Shown: positions 1-25,750, counted from the stretch's first letter. The stretch: 64,000 nt of DNA from Alopecurus myosuroides (GCA_028641055.1 CM054062.1:137744682-137808681); one strand, 5' to 3'. The notes: a model not told the origin generated them from the sequence alone. Numbers and translations: made by a program.

Positions 1-3
1 GGG

Positions 4-1742
4 GTGGTCCTTACATCACCAAAAGGAGACAAGTTGAGTTATGTGTTACAAATTCACTTCGACTGCTCTAACAACGTGGCCCAGTACGAGGCCCTGTTAC
101 ATGGACTACGAGTAGCAAAGGAAATGAACATCAAGTGGATAAGGTGCTACGGAGACTCGGATCTCGTGGTACAACAGGTCTCAGGAACATGGGACAGAAA
201 GGATGCAACCATGGCAGCATATCGCAGAGAGGTGGACAAGGTAGCCGGGTCTTTTTCTGGGTATCAGGTGGAGCACATTGATAGACGAAAGAACGAGGCA
301 GCAGACGCGCTCGCGAGACTCGGTTCGCGTCGAGAGCCGGTTCCGCCTAATGTCTTTCTGGACGAGTTATGGTGGCCCTCTGCCAGAACCGAATCTGAAG
401 AAGAAGTGGCTCACCAAGACCCAGATTTGGAGTCAGTGGCCGCAGTACGTGCTATACCGGAGTGGACAGAGTCGTTCCTAGCATTTATGCTACGGGGCGA
501 GTTACCACAACAGGAGATTTTAGCCCGACAAATCTTGAGACGAGCAAAGGGTTATTCTATCATTAACGGAGAACTTTATAAGAGAAGTGCTGCAGGTGTC
601 TATCTACGCTGCGTAGCCCCAGAAGAAGGCCGTCAAATATTGAAGGAGATTCATGAAGGTGATTGTGGACATCATGCCTCCACGAGATCTCTTGTAGCTA
701 AGGCATATCGGCATGGGTTCTTTTGGCTCACGGCTATAGCAGATGCAGAGCGCTTAGTGGCAAGATGCGATGGGTGTCAAAGGTATGCTCGGCAAACTCA
801 TGTGCCGGCTATGGAGTTGCGGATGATTCCCTTGACTTGGCCGTTTGCTGTTTGGGGTATGGATATGGTAGGTCCTTTCCACATGTCTCCATGCAAAAAG
901 ACCCATCTGCTAGTGGCCATTGACAAGTTCACAAAATGGGTTGAGGTCATGCCTCTTACAAATTGTGAGACGGCCACAGCTGTGAAATTTTTGAAGAAGA
1001 TCATACATCGATTTGGATACCCCCACAGCATAATCACATACAATGGAACCAACATGTCCTTAGGAGAGATGGATAAATTTTGTGAAAACAATGGTATCCG
1101 GCTTGATGTGGCCTTTGTGGCCCACCCGCAAGCCAATGGGCAGGTGGAAAGAGCAAACCAGGAGTTACTTCGAGGATTGAAACCACGACTACGAGTCCCG
1201 TGTCTTCGAGCTGCTGGAGCATGGGTGGAGGAGTTACCTTCTGTGGTTTGGGGAATTAACACTACACCTAACAGATCTACTCAGATGACCCCGTTTATTA
1301 TGGTTTATGGTGCAGAGGCAGTCCTTCCGAGTGATATTATACATGATTCGCCCCGTGTGGCGGCTTATGTTGAGGTGGAGAACGAGAAGACTCGGAAAGA
1401 CGCCGTGGACATGTTAGAAGAGCACAGGGAGCAAGCTTTGGAGCGATCAGCTATATATCAGCAGGACTTGAGGCGGTATCACAGTCACGAGTCAAAACCC
1501 GTGTTTTCCAGGAAGGAGACCTGGTGCTGCGCTTAGTACAATCCAAAGAAGGAAAGCACAAGCTATCCCCTCCATGGGAGGGCCCGTTCATCATAAGCCG
1601 GAATTTGCACAATGGATCATACTACTTGATAGATACAAGGGAAGAGTCGGATACTGTCAATGACACTGCCCATACCACTTCATCTATGCAAGAGCTAGAA
1701 AGACCATGGAACGTGGCTCAGCTACGTCCCTACTACACTTAG
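4..1742 (+). pseudogene. Gypsy polyprotein C-terminus: RNase H and integrase, decayed
   Basis: Residues 1 to about 110 (numbered from position 4) look like an RNase H domain ending in a NEAADALARL-like helix. An integrase follows with a His-His-Cys-Cys zinc site (His about residue 217, Cys 255 and 258) and a catalytic core. Core acidic residues are Asp287 (WGMDMVG) and Glu382 (GQVERAN), but the middle Asp is replaced by Tyr346 (ITYNG). The spacing to Glu382 is the normal 35 residues, so this is the missing catalytic residue. A frameshift near 1500-1510 moves the C-terminal tail (LSPPWEGPF motif) into another frame, which ends at 1742. The domain identities are secure; the protein cannot be active. 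Confidence 0.85.
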
Positions 1743-2897
1743 CATAGACTCGGCTTGCAAGCTGTATTGCACGATGTAACAGGCAGCAGGTTTCAGACGC
1801 ACTCTTTTCCTATCCAGGGTACCTAAGGGGGATGGAGGGTTTTTAATGAGGCGGCCTGCTGACCTAACCTTTTCATACCAATAAAGAGATGGTTAAATCA
1901 TTATAGTTCTTGTGTTTCCTGTATTTTTGTTGTTTCTTTGCATACTTTTCTATGTTTGGTCATGATCTATATCAGATAAGTACATTATGTTTAGTTAGTT
2001 ATAATTACCCAATTGTAAGAAATATAGTCTCAAGTTTACACACCTTTTTATTTTTATTTCAGGTATCAGGTATGAGGGCTGATTACTTGTAATAAGCACA
2101 GTTGCAATCTCATAACCTGGAAAATAGAGCCAAAATTTTCTTGGCCTTTCTTGTTTAAGCCTGATGTGACTCGCAACAAAGTGGCATGTTTGCTAGCCTA
2201 TAAATTCAACCAGTCATGATGCCCATGGGGACTTGCCTGACCCTGTTTTCATAGAGTTATAGCAACATTGAGTACCCACGTGAAAGCCGGCTTACAACAA
2301 AGAGGGTCAAAAGGGTCATCCAAACCATAAGTCATGCAGAATAAAGGCAATAGCCGGAAGTTCACAATATATTAAGCATAAACTTCAAAGTATATAAAAG
2401 ATAATGGTACGGTCGAGGACTTGGGGAAGTAAAAGGTTTTCTTAAATCCATCAACTCCCAGACCCCAAATCCGGGTCTCAGGGACTTGGGGACTTGAGAA
2501 AGCGGAAAATTTTCCTAAGCCAATAATCCCAAGACCCAAAGTCTGGGTCTTGGGGTCTTGGGGACTTAAGAAGCAAAGTTTACCAAGGCGGAAAACCCTC
2601 AACCCAAAGTCCGGGTCTCGGGGACTTGGAAGAAAATCTTCACGATCCCACAATCCGGACTCGGTACCCATCGCAAAGAAATGCATACCAAAAGCAAAAA
2701 TATGCAAACATAAGGTCGAAAAGTGCATACCAAATGGATGACCAGAAGGGCCATCAAAGCCATAGAAGTTTTAAACGTATTACAAACCAAATGAGTAGTA
2801 TCAAAAGTGCACAGGCGCACTATAAAATAAACAAGTGTAACATGCATATTACAATGCCTATTGGCCGAATGAGTGTTTGTTGGTAAAGACGAGAACG
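1743..2897 (+). repeat. Post-pol non-coding region of the Gypsy element, with three imperfect repeats
   Basis: No gene is visible here. At about 1812-1858 there is a block containing GTTTTTAATGAGGCGGC that recurs, inverted, in the LINE remnant at about 23381-23427. Between about 2460 and 2630 a GC-rich segment with the core CCGGGTCTCGGGGACTTGG occurs three times at spacings of about 71 and 69 bp, with substitutions. It forms the 3' flank of the antisense gene and may hold its transcript end; that role is inference. Confidence 0.5.
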
Positions 2898-5800
2898 TTA
2901 CTCGGCGTCCATAGCCGAGTCATCAAGGGTGGTCTTGGCAGCCGGGTCTTCGGTGTTCTCCTCTGTAGCTTTCTCTGCCTCCGTGTCCGGGTCAACCGCG
3001 GAATCAGCGCGAGCTGGAGGAGGGACAACTGGAGTCGATGACGCTGGTGCAGAACCGGCCTCGGCTTTCTTCTTGGCAACCTCTTCCTTGTACCGAGTCA
3101 ATATATAGAGCAGGGAAATCAGAGGGTACCGGCTTATCTTCAGCGTTGTACGGAGGGGTAAGCTTGTTTACATCGAGCTTCTCGGCGATCAAGCTGGCCG
3201 GGTGACGAATTTGAGTATTGATGACTTTGAGGTCCTTTGCTGTGAACCTCGAACCATCAGTATTAAACTCAGGAAATCCATTCACAAGCGTTGCCGGCTC
3301 AATCTTCGGATAGTAGGCTTTGGCTAACGCAAGACCGTGTATCACTCCAACTCGGCACGCCGAGCGTTTCCATATATCAATCCAGGCAGGGATTGTCGAG
3401 TATGCTTCAAGCATCTGGGTCACGCCGCCATAAGTGCCGGTCCACTTCACAACTTCGAGGGTCCACTTTGTTCCCGCTGAGAATTATCGGATGAAGGTCT
3501 TGAGTATCTTCAGTTTCTTGAGATCATCATGTTCCCCAGCAACTTCACCCGGACCTGCAGTACAAAAAGAAAAGCAAGGTGGTGAGACTCGGGTCAAAAA
3601 CCCTCTAAAATGAAAAATTCGAGTGATAGTCAGGAGTCTAGATGCGCTTTACCAACGATGGACTTATAAGTGTCAGCAATAAAAGTTGAGAGTTTATTCA
3701 AAAGCTCCTGAGCGTTATGGAGTTTCTTCTTGTACTTCTTGCACTGCTTAGAAAGCTCCTTGACCTCGGCTTCCAGGTCTTCACGAAGTTTGGTCTCAGC
3801 CTGCAGGAGTTTGTTGGTTTTTGCCAACATTTCATCCGTCCGGGTCAGATAAGCCTGAAAAAAGACAAGGAAACATCAGTCGGCAATAGGATAAAGTTGT
3901 GCGCGAAAGGTTATATAGCTGCAAAAGTACCGAATAAACTGTTGACAGTTCACCCGGAACTTGGGGACTAGGATGAGTACGTAAATAGTATTAGTTAAAC
4001 TAACCTGATGCTCAGCCGCCAGAGACTTGATAATCCCCGTTTCAGTTGCTTTTAGGGAGTGGTACTCCTTTAATATCTTTTCAAAATCAAGGCCGCTTAG
4101 AGCCGTCCTGGAAGAGCTGGGGTACTAATTACCCGGTGGTGGGGTCGCCTCCTGTTTGAGCGGGTCGACTCTGGTCGCCTGGGTATTGGGAGCAGGAGCT
4201 TCCCTCTGCGTCCCAAGATACTCGATGTCGGGATCAGCCGACAGATGCGTGGGCGGAGGAGACTCGGTCCTGGGAATGGTCGTGTCATCCGGCTCTTGCT
4301 CTTTAACGAGTGGGGGCTTAATGGCTCTCTCCGGGTCTTCCATCGCCGGGTTATCAACAAGGGTTTCCTCTTGGTCACCAAGTGTGACCTTGGCTCTGAG
4401 GAAAGAAAAACAAAAAGTTAGTAAGCAATAGAGGGAAAATGCGGAAAATATAGAGATATTGGCGAATAAGGCATGCGAATTACCCGGTATTCACGACAAA
4501 GTCGCTTGGAAGATCATTACTAAACCCGGAAGACACTGATAAAGAATCGGAAAGTGAGACTCGGAGCTGTCCGGCTAACGGATGATTTGGAGATGGATAT
4601 TTTCGAGGAATGTGGGCAGAATAAGTTGAAGGAGTACCGGCTCGGCGAGCAGGCGACATAGGGATCCCGGGGTTGAGGGGATCGTCACCCGGAGAAGTCC
4701 GGGTTGCCCGTCGCTTGGCTGAAGTTGTGTCCTTCAGAGATGATATAGTGGTTAGATACCTGTTAAGTTTGCACATACATGCATAGGAGTATGGCTCTGA
4801 GGTCATGGAGGAGTACGACACCTTGAAAGTAACTCCCCTGGGTTTCCTCTTCTGGCCTCGCTCTCCTCCGATTGAGAGCCGCCCTTATCAACTAGTGCTT
4901 TTGATGGTGGTGCATTGTCGGAAGGAGGAGAATTTTGGTCTAATAGATTAACAAAGTATCTATTAAGTAGTGACTCGGAATTACCTTCCTCGCTATCACT
5001 CGGTTCTTCTTCTTCTTCCGACTTTTCAAAAGGTGGCGGGGTAACAATCTTCCAGAACTCGTCGTTTTCCTGGGTAAAAAGCAGCCAAGTTAAATGTTAA
5101 TAAGAGTGCATTTCAAGTAATAGTCAGAACAGAAGGTGTTAGCCGGTTCTTACTGGAGGAGCCGGGTTTGCACGAGTGAAAGGGTCGAGTCCGGAGACGC
5201 TCTTGATAACGTCTACTTTCTCGGCCAAGAAGTTCTTCATAGTCCTGTTGATATCCGCGGCCGGGTATGACTTCTCCGAGTATCGGATAGAGTCGGTTAA
5301 GTGACCCGAATATTTGCAGATAAGTTTGGGCCGGATGCTGTTTGGATGAATCCTACAGCTAACCCAGGTTTTAACTAAGTTTAACCCGCAAAGACCATGG
5401 GCTGCAAGGACGGCTAGTTTGTGGAGGAGGGGCTGGATAGATTGTTTATCGGCTTCCAGCGCAAAGGAGCTAAGGTTATCGGAGAGGGAGAGAGTCTCAA
5501 GAGAGAAAACCGGCAAAGGCTTCTGGCCGGGTATGGATGTGTCTTGGCAGTAGAAAAAGGTCTTCTGCCAGTGCTTCACGTGACTGTGAAGACTGAGAGT
5601 CGGCATCAGAGAATTTTTACGTCTCTGAATGGACACCCCCCACAGACGAGGAGGGGACCGTCCGTGCTCTCCCGGCAGGGCTTGCACTGAAATAGCTCAA
5701 AAAACAGGGCAAGATTTGGGGGAATGCAAAGATAGGCTTCACAAAGAACGATGAAGTGGCAAATATTTAAGATCGAGTAAGGACCGATGTCAAAAACTCG

Positions 5801-6096
5801 GAGTTTGTAGTGGTCCAGAAGATCGCGGAAAAAGGGTGACCCGGGGGGCGGAAACCCCGGATCACGTGCTCGAGGAAAACAACGACTTCACCTGAGCCGG
5901 GTGAAGGCAGGGTCTCTTCCCCTGGCGCTCTCCAGGAGATTTCCGACTCTGCGGGCAGGACCCCAGACTCGGCTAATTCCTCCAGCTTGGCCTTGGTGAC
6001 AGTCGACCTAGCCCAGTTGGCTGAGATCGACTGGCCTGGCTTTTGTTTCAAAGCCGGGTTTTTTCCCTTGGACTTAGCGCTAGCCTTGGGTGCCAT
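2898..6096 (-). pseudogene. Antisense accessory gene of a Tat-type retrotransposon (putative gypsy type transposon domain), frameshifted
   Basis: A spliced gene runs opposite to the element. From the ATG at 6096, exons are about 6096-5154, 5069-4822, 4731-4484, 4395-4132, 4109-4004, 3857-3648 and 3554-2898, each bounded by GT and AG. The first exon carries a conserved block (EHVIRGF, HWQKTFFYCQD) that I associate with the Pfam family 'putative gypsy type transposon'. Later exons are acidic, then a coiled coil (about 3630-3830), then a C-terminal block with LALAKAYYPKIEP. Its function in these elements is unknown. Damage: a 1-base loss in a T run near 5830, frame changes near 5690, in exon 2 and near 3105, and an in-frame stop near 3484. 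A TATA box and 5'-UTR intron lie upstream. Exon borders are approximate. Confidence 0.7.
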
Positions 6097-6159
6097 GGAA
6101 ATGGATCTAGATAAAATTGAATGCGAATGAGTGCAAATCCAAAATTCAGGGAAATGCAT

Positions 6160-6265
6160 CTAGTAGTAGAGCAAGGGGAAACAAAATAAAAAGCTAGATA
6201 TACGATAGACGTCAATCTAAGATTCGAATAAGCAAATCCTAGATCTAGATCTAATGGAGCTTACC
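6160..6265 (-). other. 5'-UTR intron of the antisense accessory gene
   Basis: On the minus strand a CCG/GTAAGC donor lies at about 6265 and a pyrimidine-rich acceptor ending CTACTACTAG lies at 6160, just before the first coding exon. This is a canonical plant intron layout about 60 bases upstream of the ATG. Confidence 0.6.
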
Positions 6266-6590
6266 GGAGGCGGCGGAGCCGGGCTTGGCGTGCGCGGCGG
6301 CGGCTCGATGACGGCGTGCGCGCAATCAAGCGTTTGAGCCCCGAGTTGTGCTTCGAGCTCCAATGGCGCGGCGGGTTCTTGACGCGGAATCTGGCGAGCG
6401 CGGACAAAGGTGCGAGGTGGCGGCAGGACGGTGACGCGGGCGACGGTTGGCGGCGAGCTCGGCGGCGCGCGCGTGGGTCCGGTGACGCAAGGCTTGGCCT
6501 TGAGCTTTTGGGCGCAGGGAACGAGCGGGAGGAAGAAGATGAAGTTGAAATGGGGGCGTTTAGGAATTTTAGGGTTTCCCCCCAGGGGCC

Positions 6591-6598
6591 TATTTATA
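6591..6598 (-). promoter_or_regulatory. TATA box of the antisense gene
   Basis: TATAAATA is read on the minus strand, followed by a GC-rich leader and the 5'-UTR intron. Its position about 495 bases before the ATG fits a spliced leader. Between 6600 and 7001 I see no gene. Confidence 0.6.
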
Positions 6599-7009
6599 GG
6601 CGCAGGGAAACCCTAGGATCCAAACGGTAAGTTGAGCGATTTTCGGGAAGATTTGATTCGGTCCGTAAATTTGGGGATAAGGATCTTGGGAGTTATCGCG
6701 AAATGTCCGGGTTACTCAAGCTCGTTGAGAGAGTCGGACTTGAGAGATTGTTACTTGGACTAGCAGGTGGAGAAATGGAAGCCGAGTTATAAAATATGCC
6801 CTCGAAGTGTGGATTCGGGGGATGATACCCGGCTTGAATGAAAACTGGGTTATTATATGGACCGCCAAAAGAGTAGGTCTGGCTATAGTTAAAGCAATCT
6901 AACCCGTCATATTATGGATATGAATGTTTATTATTTTGCAGGGAATAGCGTGCGCTTCATGGTTGATTCCAAGATGCCCAAGCTATTCTGGGGACTACTG
7001 TTGGGGGGA

Positions 7010-8245
7010 TGATAACCCGGTAGGCCCATGTCTGGGCGAGACCCGACCATGAGAGATTGCGCGAGACCCGGCCCAAGAGGAAGGAAATTCTAGAAGACCC
7101 TCGCAAGATCTCCCTCACCCATCCAAGGAGGAACATTTCATGATCATCATCACCTTTGGACCACCCCCACTACGATCCTACCGTCACATGAACTTCGAAA
7201 AATGGCTCAACTTCAACGACATCTTCGTCGTCAACATTCCTTCTCCCGCTCATGCATGGATGGAACGAGAATCGAGGACGACTCTTCTTCAAGGGGGAAG
7301 ATGATGCAGCCTACCGTATTCCACCAAGCACAACATCGATACACGACAAGGTGAACTCACTCCTATCTCCGTATGTTTCCGGTGACTTGGTGAATGGTGC
7401 GCTACCTCATGAAATACCTCTCTACATGCATAGGTTGGATCAAACCATGGAGCCCAAGACGGTGCACCCGATGCTCAAGATCATGTCCAAGACGGTGACA
7501 GAGAAGCTAGGAAGAAAGTGGGAGAAGACGACATCAAGATAGGAGCTCCGAGGAGGAAGAACAGAGGGAAACGGAGCACCCGGCCTCAACCCCCGGCCAG
7601 GCCGGCCTCCCCCATCCTCAGGCCAACCACCCACCCCGGCCTCAGGCTGGCCAACCCTGGAGCCAGGACGGCCACCAGCACAAAGGCTCCGGCCCCCACC
7701 CCGGCCTCCCAGGCCGCCCCCCTGCTGCCACACGAAAACAAAACGATTTCGCCCGTTTTCACCTTAGGCTATATAAGGGACTCCGGGCCAGATCTAGGGT
7801 TAGGGATGATTTGAGAACTTCGGTCTTTGCCCTTGTATCCCTCTTGCGAGGTGACTCCTCTTATGAGGCTACTCCTATGATGTGTATCTAGGACCGTATC
7901 AAGATTCACCACAACTACCTATCCTTTCCCATCGGGATTGTGTTAGGAGTTGCCAATATCCCTCTCGTAAATCGTTGAGGTTCTATTGGCGTGGTGGACC
8001 AGCCACGGGTGTAAATCGGTTTCAATCAAGGTGAGTTCAGTTGGATCGATCGTCCCTTAGGCGGCCCTCGGGGTTTAGTTGACGGGAGGTTTGGGATCTT
8101 TCGGTTCTCGCTATTTATCCCCCGTTGTGTTTCCCCGCGTTTGCCCATGATTCCCCCTCGATTCCCCCTCTCGTGTTCTTCGCGTTCTTCGTGCGTTCTT
8201 GTCGATTCGTGAAGATCAGGCCAACCTAAGGTCAACACCTCATCA
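7010..8245 (+). repeat. 3' LTR of the Tat-type element
   Basis: It follows a polypurine tract (TTGGGGGGA), begins TGATAACCCGG and ends ACCTCATCA, so the ends are TGAT...ATCA. A likely U3 TATA box (CTATATAAGG) lies at 7769-7778. A LINE RNase H reading frame starts immediately after the end, which supports the right boundary. An unexplained 97-codon open frame lies at 7252-7542. The other LTR is outside the window, so length and target duplication cannot be confirmed. Confidence 0.65.
7769..7778 (+). promoter_or_regulatory. LTR TATA box
   Basis: CTATATAAGG lies about 760 bases into the LTR, where the U3/R border of a retrotransposon promoter is expected. Confidence 0.5.
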
Positions 8246-8718
8246 CCACTTCTGCTACAAGATGGTGTCCGCCACCTGAAGGTTGGGTCTTTGTTAATTC
8301 TGATGCAGCCATTTTCTCTTCCACTAGTCAGATGGGGGTCGGTGTCGTGATCAGAAACCACATCAAAAACTGTGTTGCTGCTTGCATCGAGCTAATTGAT
8401 GCGGTCATGACACCAGAGCTTGCTGAAGCGCTGGCGATGCGCCGCGCTGTATCCCTTGCTGGCGAGGAAGGTTATAGGAAAATTCAGGTGGTCACCGACT
8501 ATCTCTCCTTGATCCAACGGATCAGTTCTACGATGATCGATAGAAGCAGCATTGACGTAGTGGTGCAAGACATTAAACTTCTAGCTGTTGGCCTCGCTGA
8601 GATCACGTTTTCGCATGTCCGTCGTCATTGTAATGAATCGACACACATTTTAGGCTGCTATGCGGATAGGTTTATCTCTTCTACTTTAGGAACTTTACAC
8701 CGGACTGCATGCGGATAA
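8246..8718 (+). pseudogene. LINE-type RNase H domain (3' end of a non-LTR retrotransposon)
   Basis: An open frame starting in the bases after the Gypsy LTR and closing at 8718 reads as a plant LINE C-terminal RNase H. It has WxPPxGWVFVNSDA at the start (first catalytic Asp), ELAEALAMRRAV (Glu) and VVTDYLSL (Asp). The 5' part is missing because the Gypsy element is inserted here. The LINE 3' UTR continues to 8729 and, beyond a 2.5-kb insertion, from 11290 to a poly(A) run at 11317-11326. Confidence 0.75.
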
Positions 8719-8750
8719 TGATTTGCTTTTTTTATTGACGATCAATACAA

Positions 8751-8810
8751 CATATATTTAAGGTAGCACATAATACACCACATATATTTAAGGTAGCACA
8801 TAATACATGG
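8751..8810. repeat. Tandem duplication of a 30-bp unit
   Basis: A 30-bp segment beginning CATATATTTAAGGTAGCAC occurs twice in tandem with one or two differences, near the tail end of the 2.5-kb insertion. Confidence 0.85.
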
Positions 8811-9377
8811 TAGAGATACATGAGCTGATTACAACAATTACAAAATAAGGTTTAAAAGAAAGTAGCAAATCTTCGGAATCTTCAAGCCCTTTCTTCTTCC
8901 ATGACACAATCTTGTACTTTTCTGAAGGCGCCCATTGAACATAGAGACCATACCACAAACCTGTAAACATCAATGAGGGTTCTCCCATAATTTTTTTGAG
9001 CCACAATACCAAGGCCACTAGCACGCAAGCAGCCATTAAACTAATCAACCAACATCGGCAGGAGTACCAACACCAGTAATACAGGGAAAAACAACCGAAC
9101 AACCTAATCAACGTCGCTGGGAGCCGATAGAACAGATCACCATTGCCGAGGACGTAGCAGCCGAGACAAATATATATATATATTTTTTTGATAAAGGGAA
9201 GTATATTAATATCGCGAAGATATAAATTACACCCGGCCTCTACAACAACGCAATAGCAATAGCCATTACGGATGCACACAGCCGAAAGACAATAAAAAGA
9301 AGAACAAAAAAAAGTCCCGCTACAGAGTTACATTCCTTGTAGCAGCCGCACAACCACCACCTAAACAACACCTGATG

Positions 9378-9553
9378 TCCAGCTCTTCAAAAACAACGTC
9401 TTCAAGAAGAACGGTGCCAGGCACAACCAATTAAGGCCAGACCTTGGGTTTTCACCCTGAAGATAATCCTCGCTCTCAAAACAATGTCTCCAACAAGACC
9501 AGTGTCAGGCACAACCAATTAAGGTCAGACCTTGGGTTTTCACCCTGAAAGGT
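9378..9553. repeat. Tandem duplication with 88-bp period
   Basis: The block containing CAGGCACAACCAATTAAGG and ACCTTGGGTTTTCACCCTG is present at 9418 and again at 9506. The preceding bases are also alike, giving two imperfect copies with an 88-bp period. Confidence 0.8.
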
Positions 9554-11289
9554 AGGACTTTGGACTCCACGTATGATGTCGCCCCCTCTTACATACCGCT
9601 GCCACGAATCTTGTAACTCCAAGCCAGTTCCACATCGATGCAAAGACTCTGAACACCATTGCTAGTCCTCCAATCTCACCTTCGATGACCATGCATTGCG
9701 CCCAAATTCCACCGATCCAGCAGTCTCCAGGCATCGCCCAAGGAAGTTCGCCGGCGGAGCCTTCCGGGTCGACACCCCGGCTTGATCAAAGAGGACCTAC
9801 ATCAGGCCGATCTTCGTCCTCGCGCGATGGAAAACCCTAGGAACACTTCGTTTACTCCGATGTCTCGCAGCCCGACGCTGCGAAACGACTCCCAGCACGG
9901 ACGTTTGCGGGAGGGGAAAGATCTCCTGGTCCGCATCCGCCGCCATCGGGAGCCCTGCCGCCGACGGTCCCTAGCACCACCGCCTCCCGCCGCTAAGGAC
10001 AGAGGAGGTCGTGCCGCCCGGGAGCCAAGCCGAAGGCGCCGCCGTCGCCAAGACGCCGAGCCGCCTGCGTAGTCCGTCGCCGAGCTCAAGTGACGAGCCC
10101 CGCCGCCTAGCAGCAGGTCGTGCCGCCACCGGACCTAGCACGCGGACACCCTGCCGCCAACCGCCACCAGCCTCGCACCCACCATCCTGCGGTACCGCCC
10201 CACACAAGGCCGTCGACGGAGCCGCTCGAGGGGCACTGCAGGCTTGAGTGAGAGGGAGGCGAGAGGGATGTCAGCCTTCGTGGTCTCCGCGCCGGCCGCA
10301 CCATAGCCGGGCCGCCCCAGATCTAGTGCTCCGGTGATCTGGCCGCCGCCATGAGTCGTCGACCTCACGAACGGCCGCTGCCGTCCCATGTCGCTGGCCT
10401 CACGATCTGGCCGCCGCCGTCATGTGTCGCTAGCCTCACGATCTAGACGTCGGAGCTGGATACACGTGTATGCAACCTGCCCCATGCGCACTCTGATCGT
10501 GTACGGCCGCCGACCGGATCAGATCGGAGACGACGAGAGTTGCGGCCAGCCGGCCACCAACGACGTACATGTCCATGGATGCATCCTGCCCCATATGGCC
10601 AACACAGTAGCTAGGCGTTGCACGCGGACATGGTGTGTGGACAGCCGCCGGCCGGAACAGATCGGAGACAAGAGAGCAACGAAGACTGCCTAGCTTATTG
10701 AAAGGAAAACAGGAGGATCTCCCCGCCGCCGCCGTCCGCCGTCGGACGGCCTCCTCCGGCAGCGGCGGGAAATGAAGGTCGGGGATGGCTCGCCGGCGGC
10801 TGGGGCTGTAAGGTTCCCCCGAGTCGCCCAGCCGCGGACGACGCGAGGGGCAGTTATGTATGAAAATTTACGAGGACAATTCTCCTCGCGGCAACCATGA
10901 GAAAACATCCAAAACCAATCCGGCGAAGTAAGATCTGAAAGACTATATCTAGACAAACTGAATCTTTCAACACCGCCATTGACGTCGAAAATGAGATCTC
11001 GTCGTCGGACGATTTCATCTCACTTTGATGAAGAAGATGACTAACAAAAAGGCTAAACTAATCTATCGAAAACCCTAATTTTAGTGAAAACTCGGCCCAT
11101 AGATCAGGTTCTCCACCCCTTCTGACGCCGGCAAGGCCGACCGGAGGAGGGGAGAACCAACTATGGAGAAGGAAGAAGCGGCGGCGGGCATTTGTTTCTA
11201 CTCTGTGCCGTAATATTTGGGATCGGAAACGACCTAGGCGAACTGAAACTCCGTGTTTTCGGCGACGGACCGGGATAATGATTTGCTTT

Positions 11290-11326
11290 GATCAATAAAG
11301 GGCCATATTCGCTCTCAAAAAAAAAA
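11290..11326 (+). mobile_element. LINE 3' UTR end with poly(A)
   Basis: After the second copy of the 17-bp duplication the LINE 3' UTR resumes (GATCAATAAAGGGCC) and ends in a run of ten A. This tail lies about 231 bases upstream of the PARP1 start codon. Confidence 0.6.
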
Positions 11327-11557
11327 GCCATCAAAATGGCCAAAAACCGCAGTTCCCGGAAATTTGCGGGCCGGTGGTAGGTTCACACCAGATTCCCTTT
11401 CCGAATTTCTGATGGACGTACACGTTGAAAGGAACAGACCCACCTTCCACACCTGAGAAGAGCCGCCTCCGTCCCTAAACAACGAACACTTTTTCTCTCT
11501 GCCCAGACAAGAAGCGGCGGAGGGTAGAGGTGAGCCCTAGCGGTAGCAGCCGGCAGA

Positions 11558-25750
<14,193 letters not shown>

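Larger units (their letters stand above)
1..8245 (+). mobile_element. Tat-type Ty3/Gypsy LTR retrotransposon, 3' part
   Basis: The window opens inside the polyprotein of a Gypsy element; its 5' LTR, gag, protease and reverse transcriptase lie outside. What remains, in order, is RNase H plus integrase (to about 1742), a non-coding stretch with imperfect repeats, an antisense spliced accessory gene (2898-6096), a G-rich polypurine tract at about 7002-7009 and the 3' LTR (7010-8245). An antisense gene between pol and the 3' LTR is typical of the Tat/Retand/Grande group. The element sits in the RNase H region of a LINE that resumes directly after the LTR. Integrase and antisense-gene mutations show this copy is inactive. 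Confidence 0.8.
8730..11272 (-). mobile_element. 2.5-kb retroposon-like insertion with 17-bp target duplication
   Basis: The sequence GGATAATGATTTGCTTT stands at 8713-8729 and again at 11273-11289, bracketing this segment inside the LINE 3' UTR. The left end is T-rich (TTTTATTG), i.e. a short A-rich tail on the minus strand; the right end is GC-rich, like a LINE 5' leader. Long target duplications plus an A-rich tail are characteristic of target-primed insertion. No reverse transcriptase or endonuclease frame is visible, so it is a non-autonomous or internally deleted element. Many GC-rich open frames at 9.8-10.7 kb overlap on both strands and look non-coding. Confidence 0.6.

Noticed and set aside
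798..1262. 154-codon minus-strand frame
   Set aside because: Shadow of the integrase on the other strand.
8788..9279. 163-codon minus-strand frame with hydrophobic stretches
   Set aside because: It lies in the tail half of the 2.5-kb retroposon, spans a TATATA microsatellite and has no recognisable motif. It was left unannotated, though I cannot exclude a decayed gene piece.
9802..10693. Several GC-rich open frames on both strands
   Set aside because: They overlap one another in opposite directions, consist of Arg/Pro/Ala runs and lie in a retroposon leader. No domain is visible.
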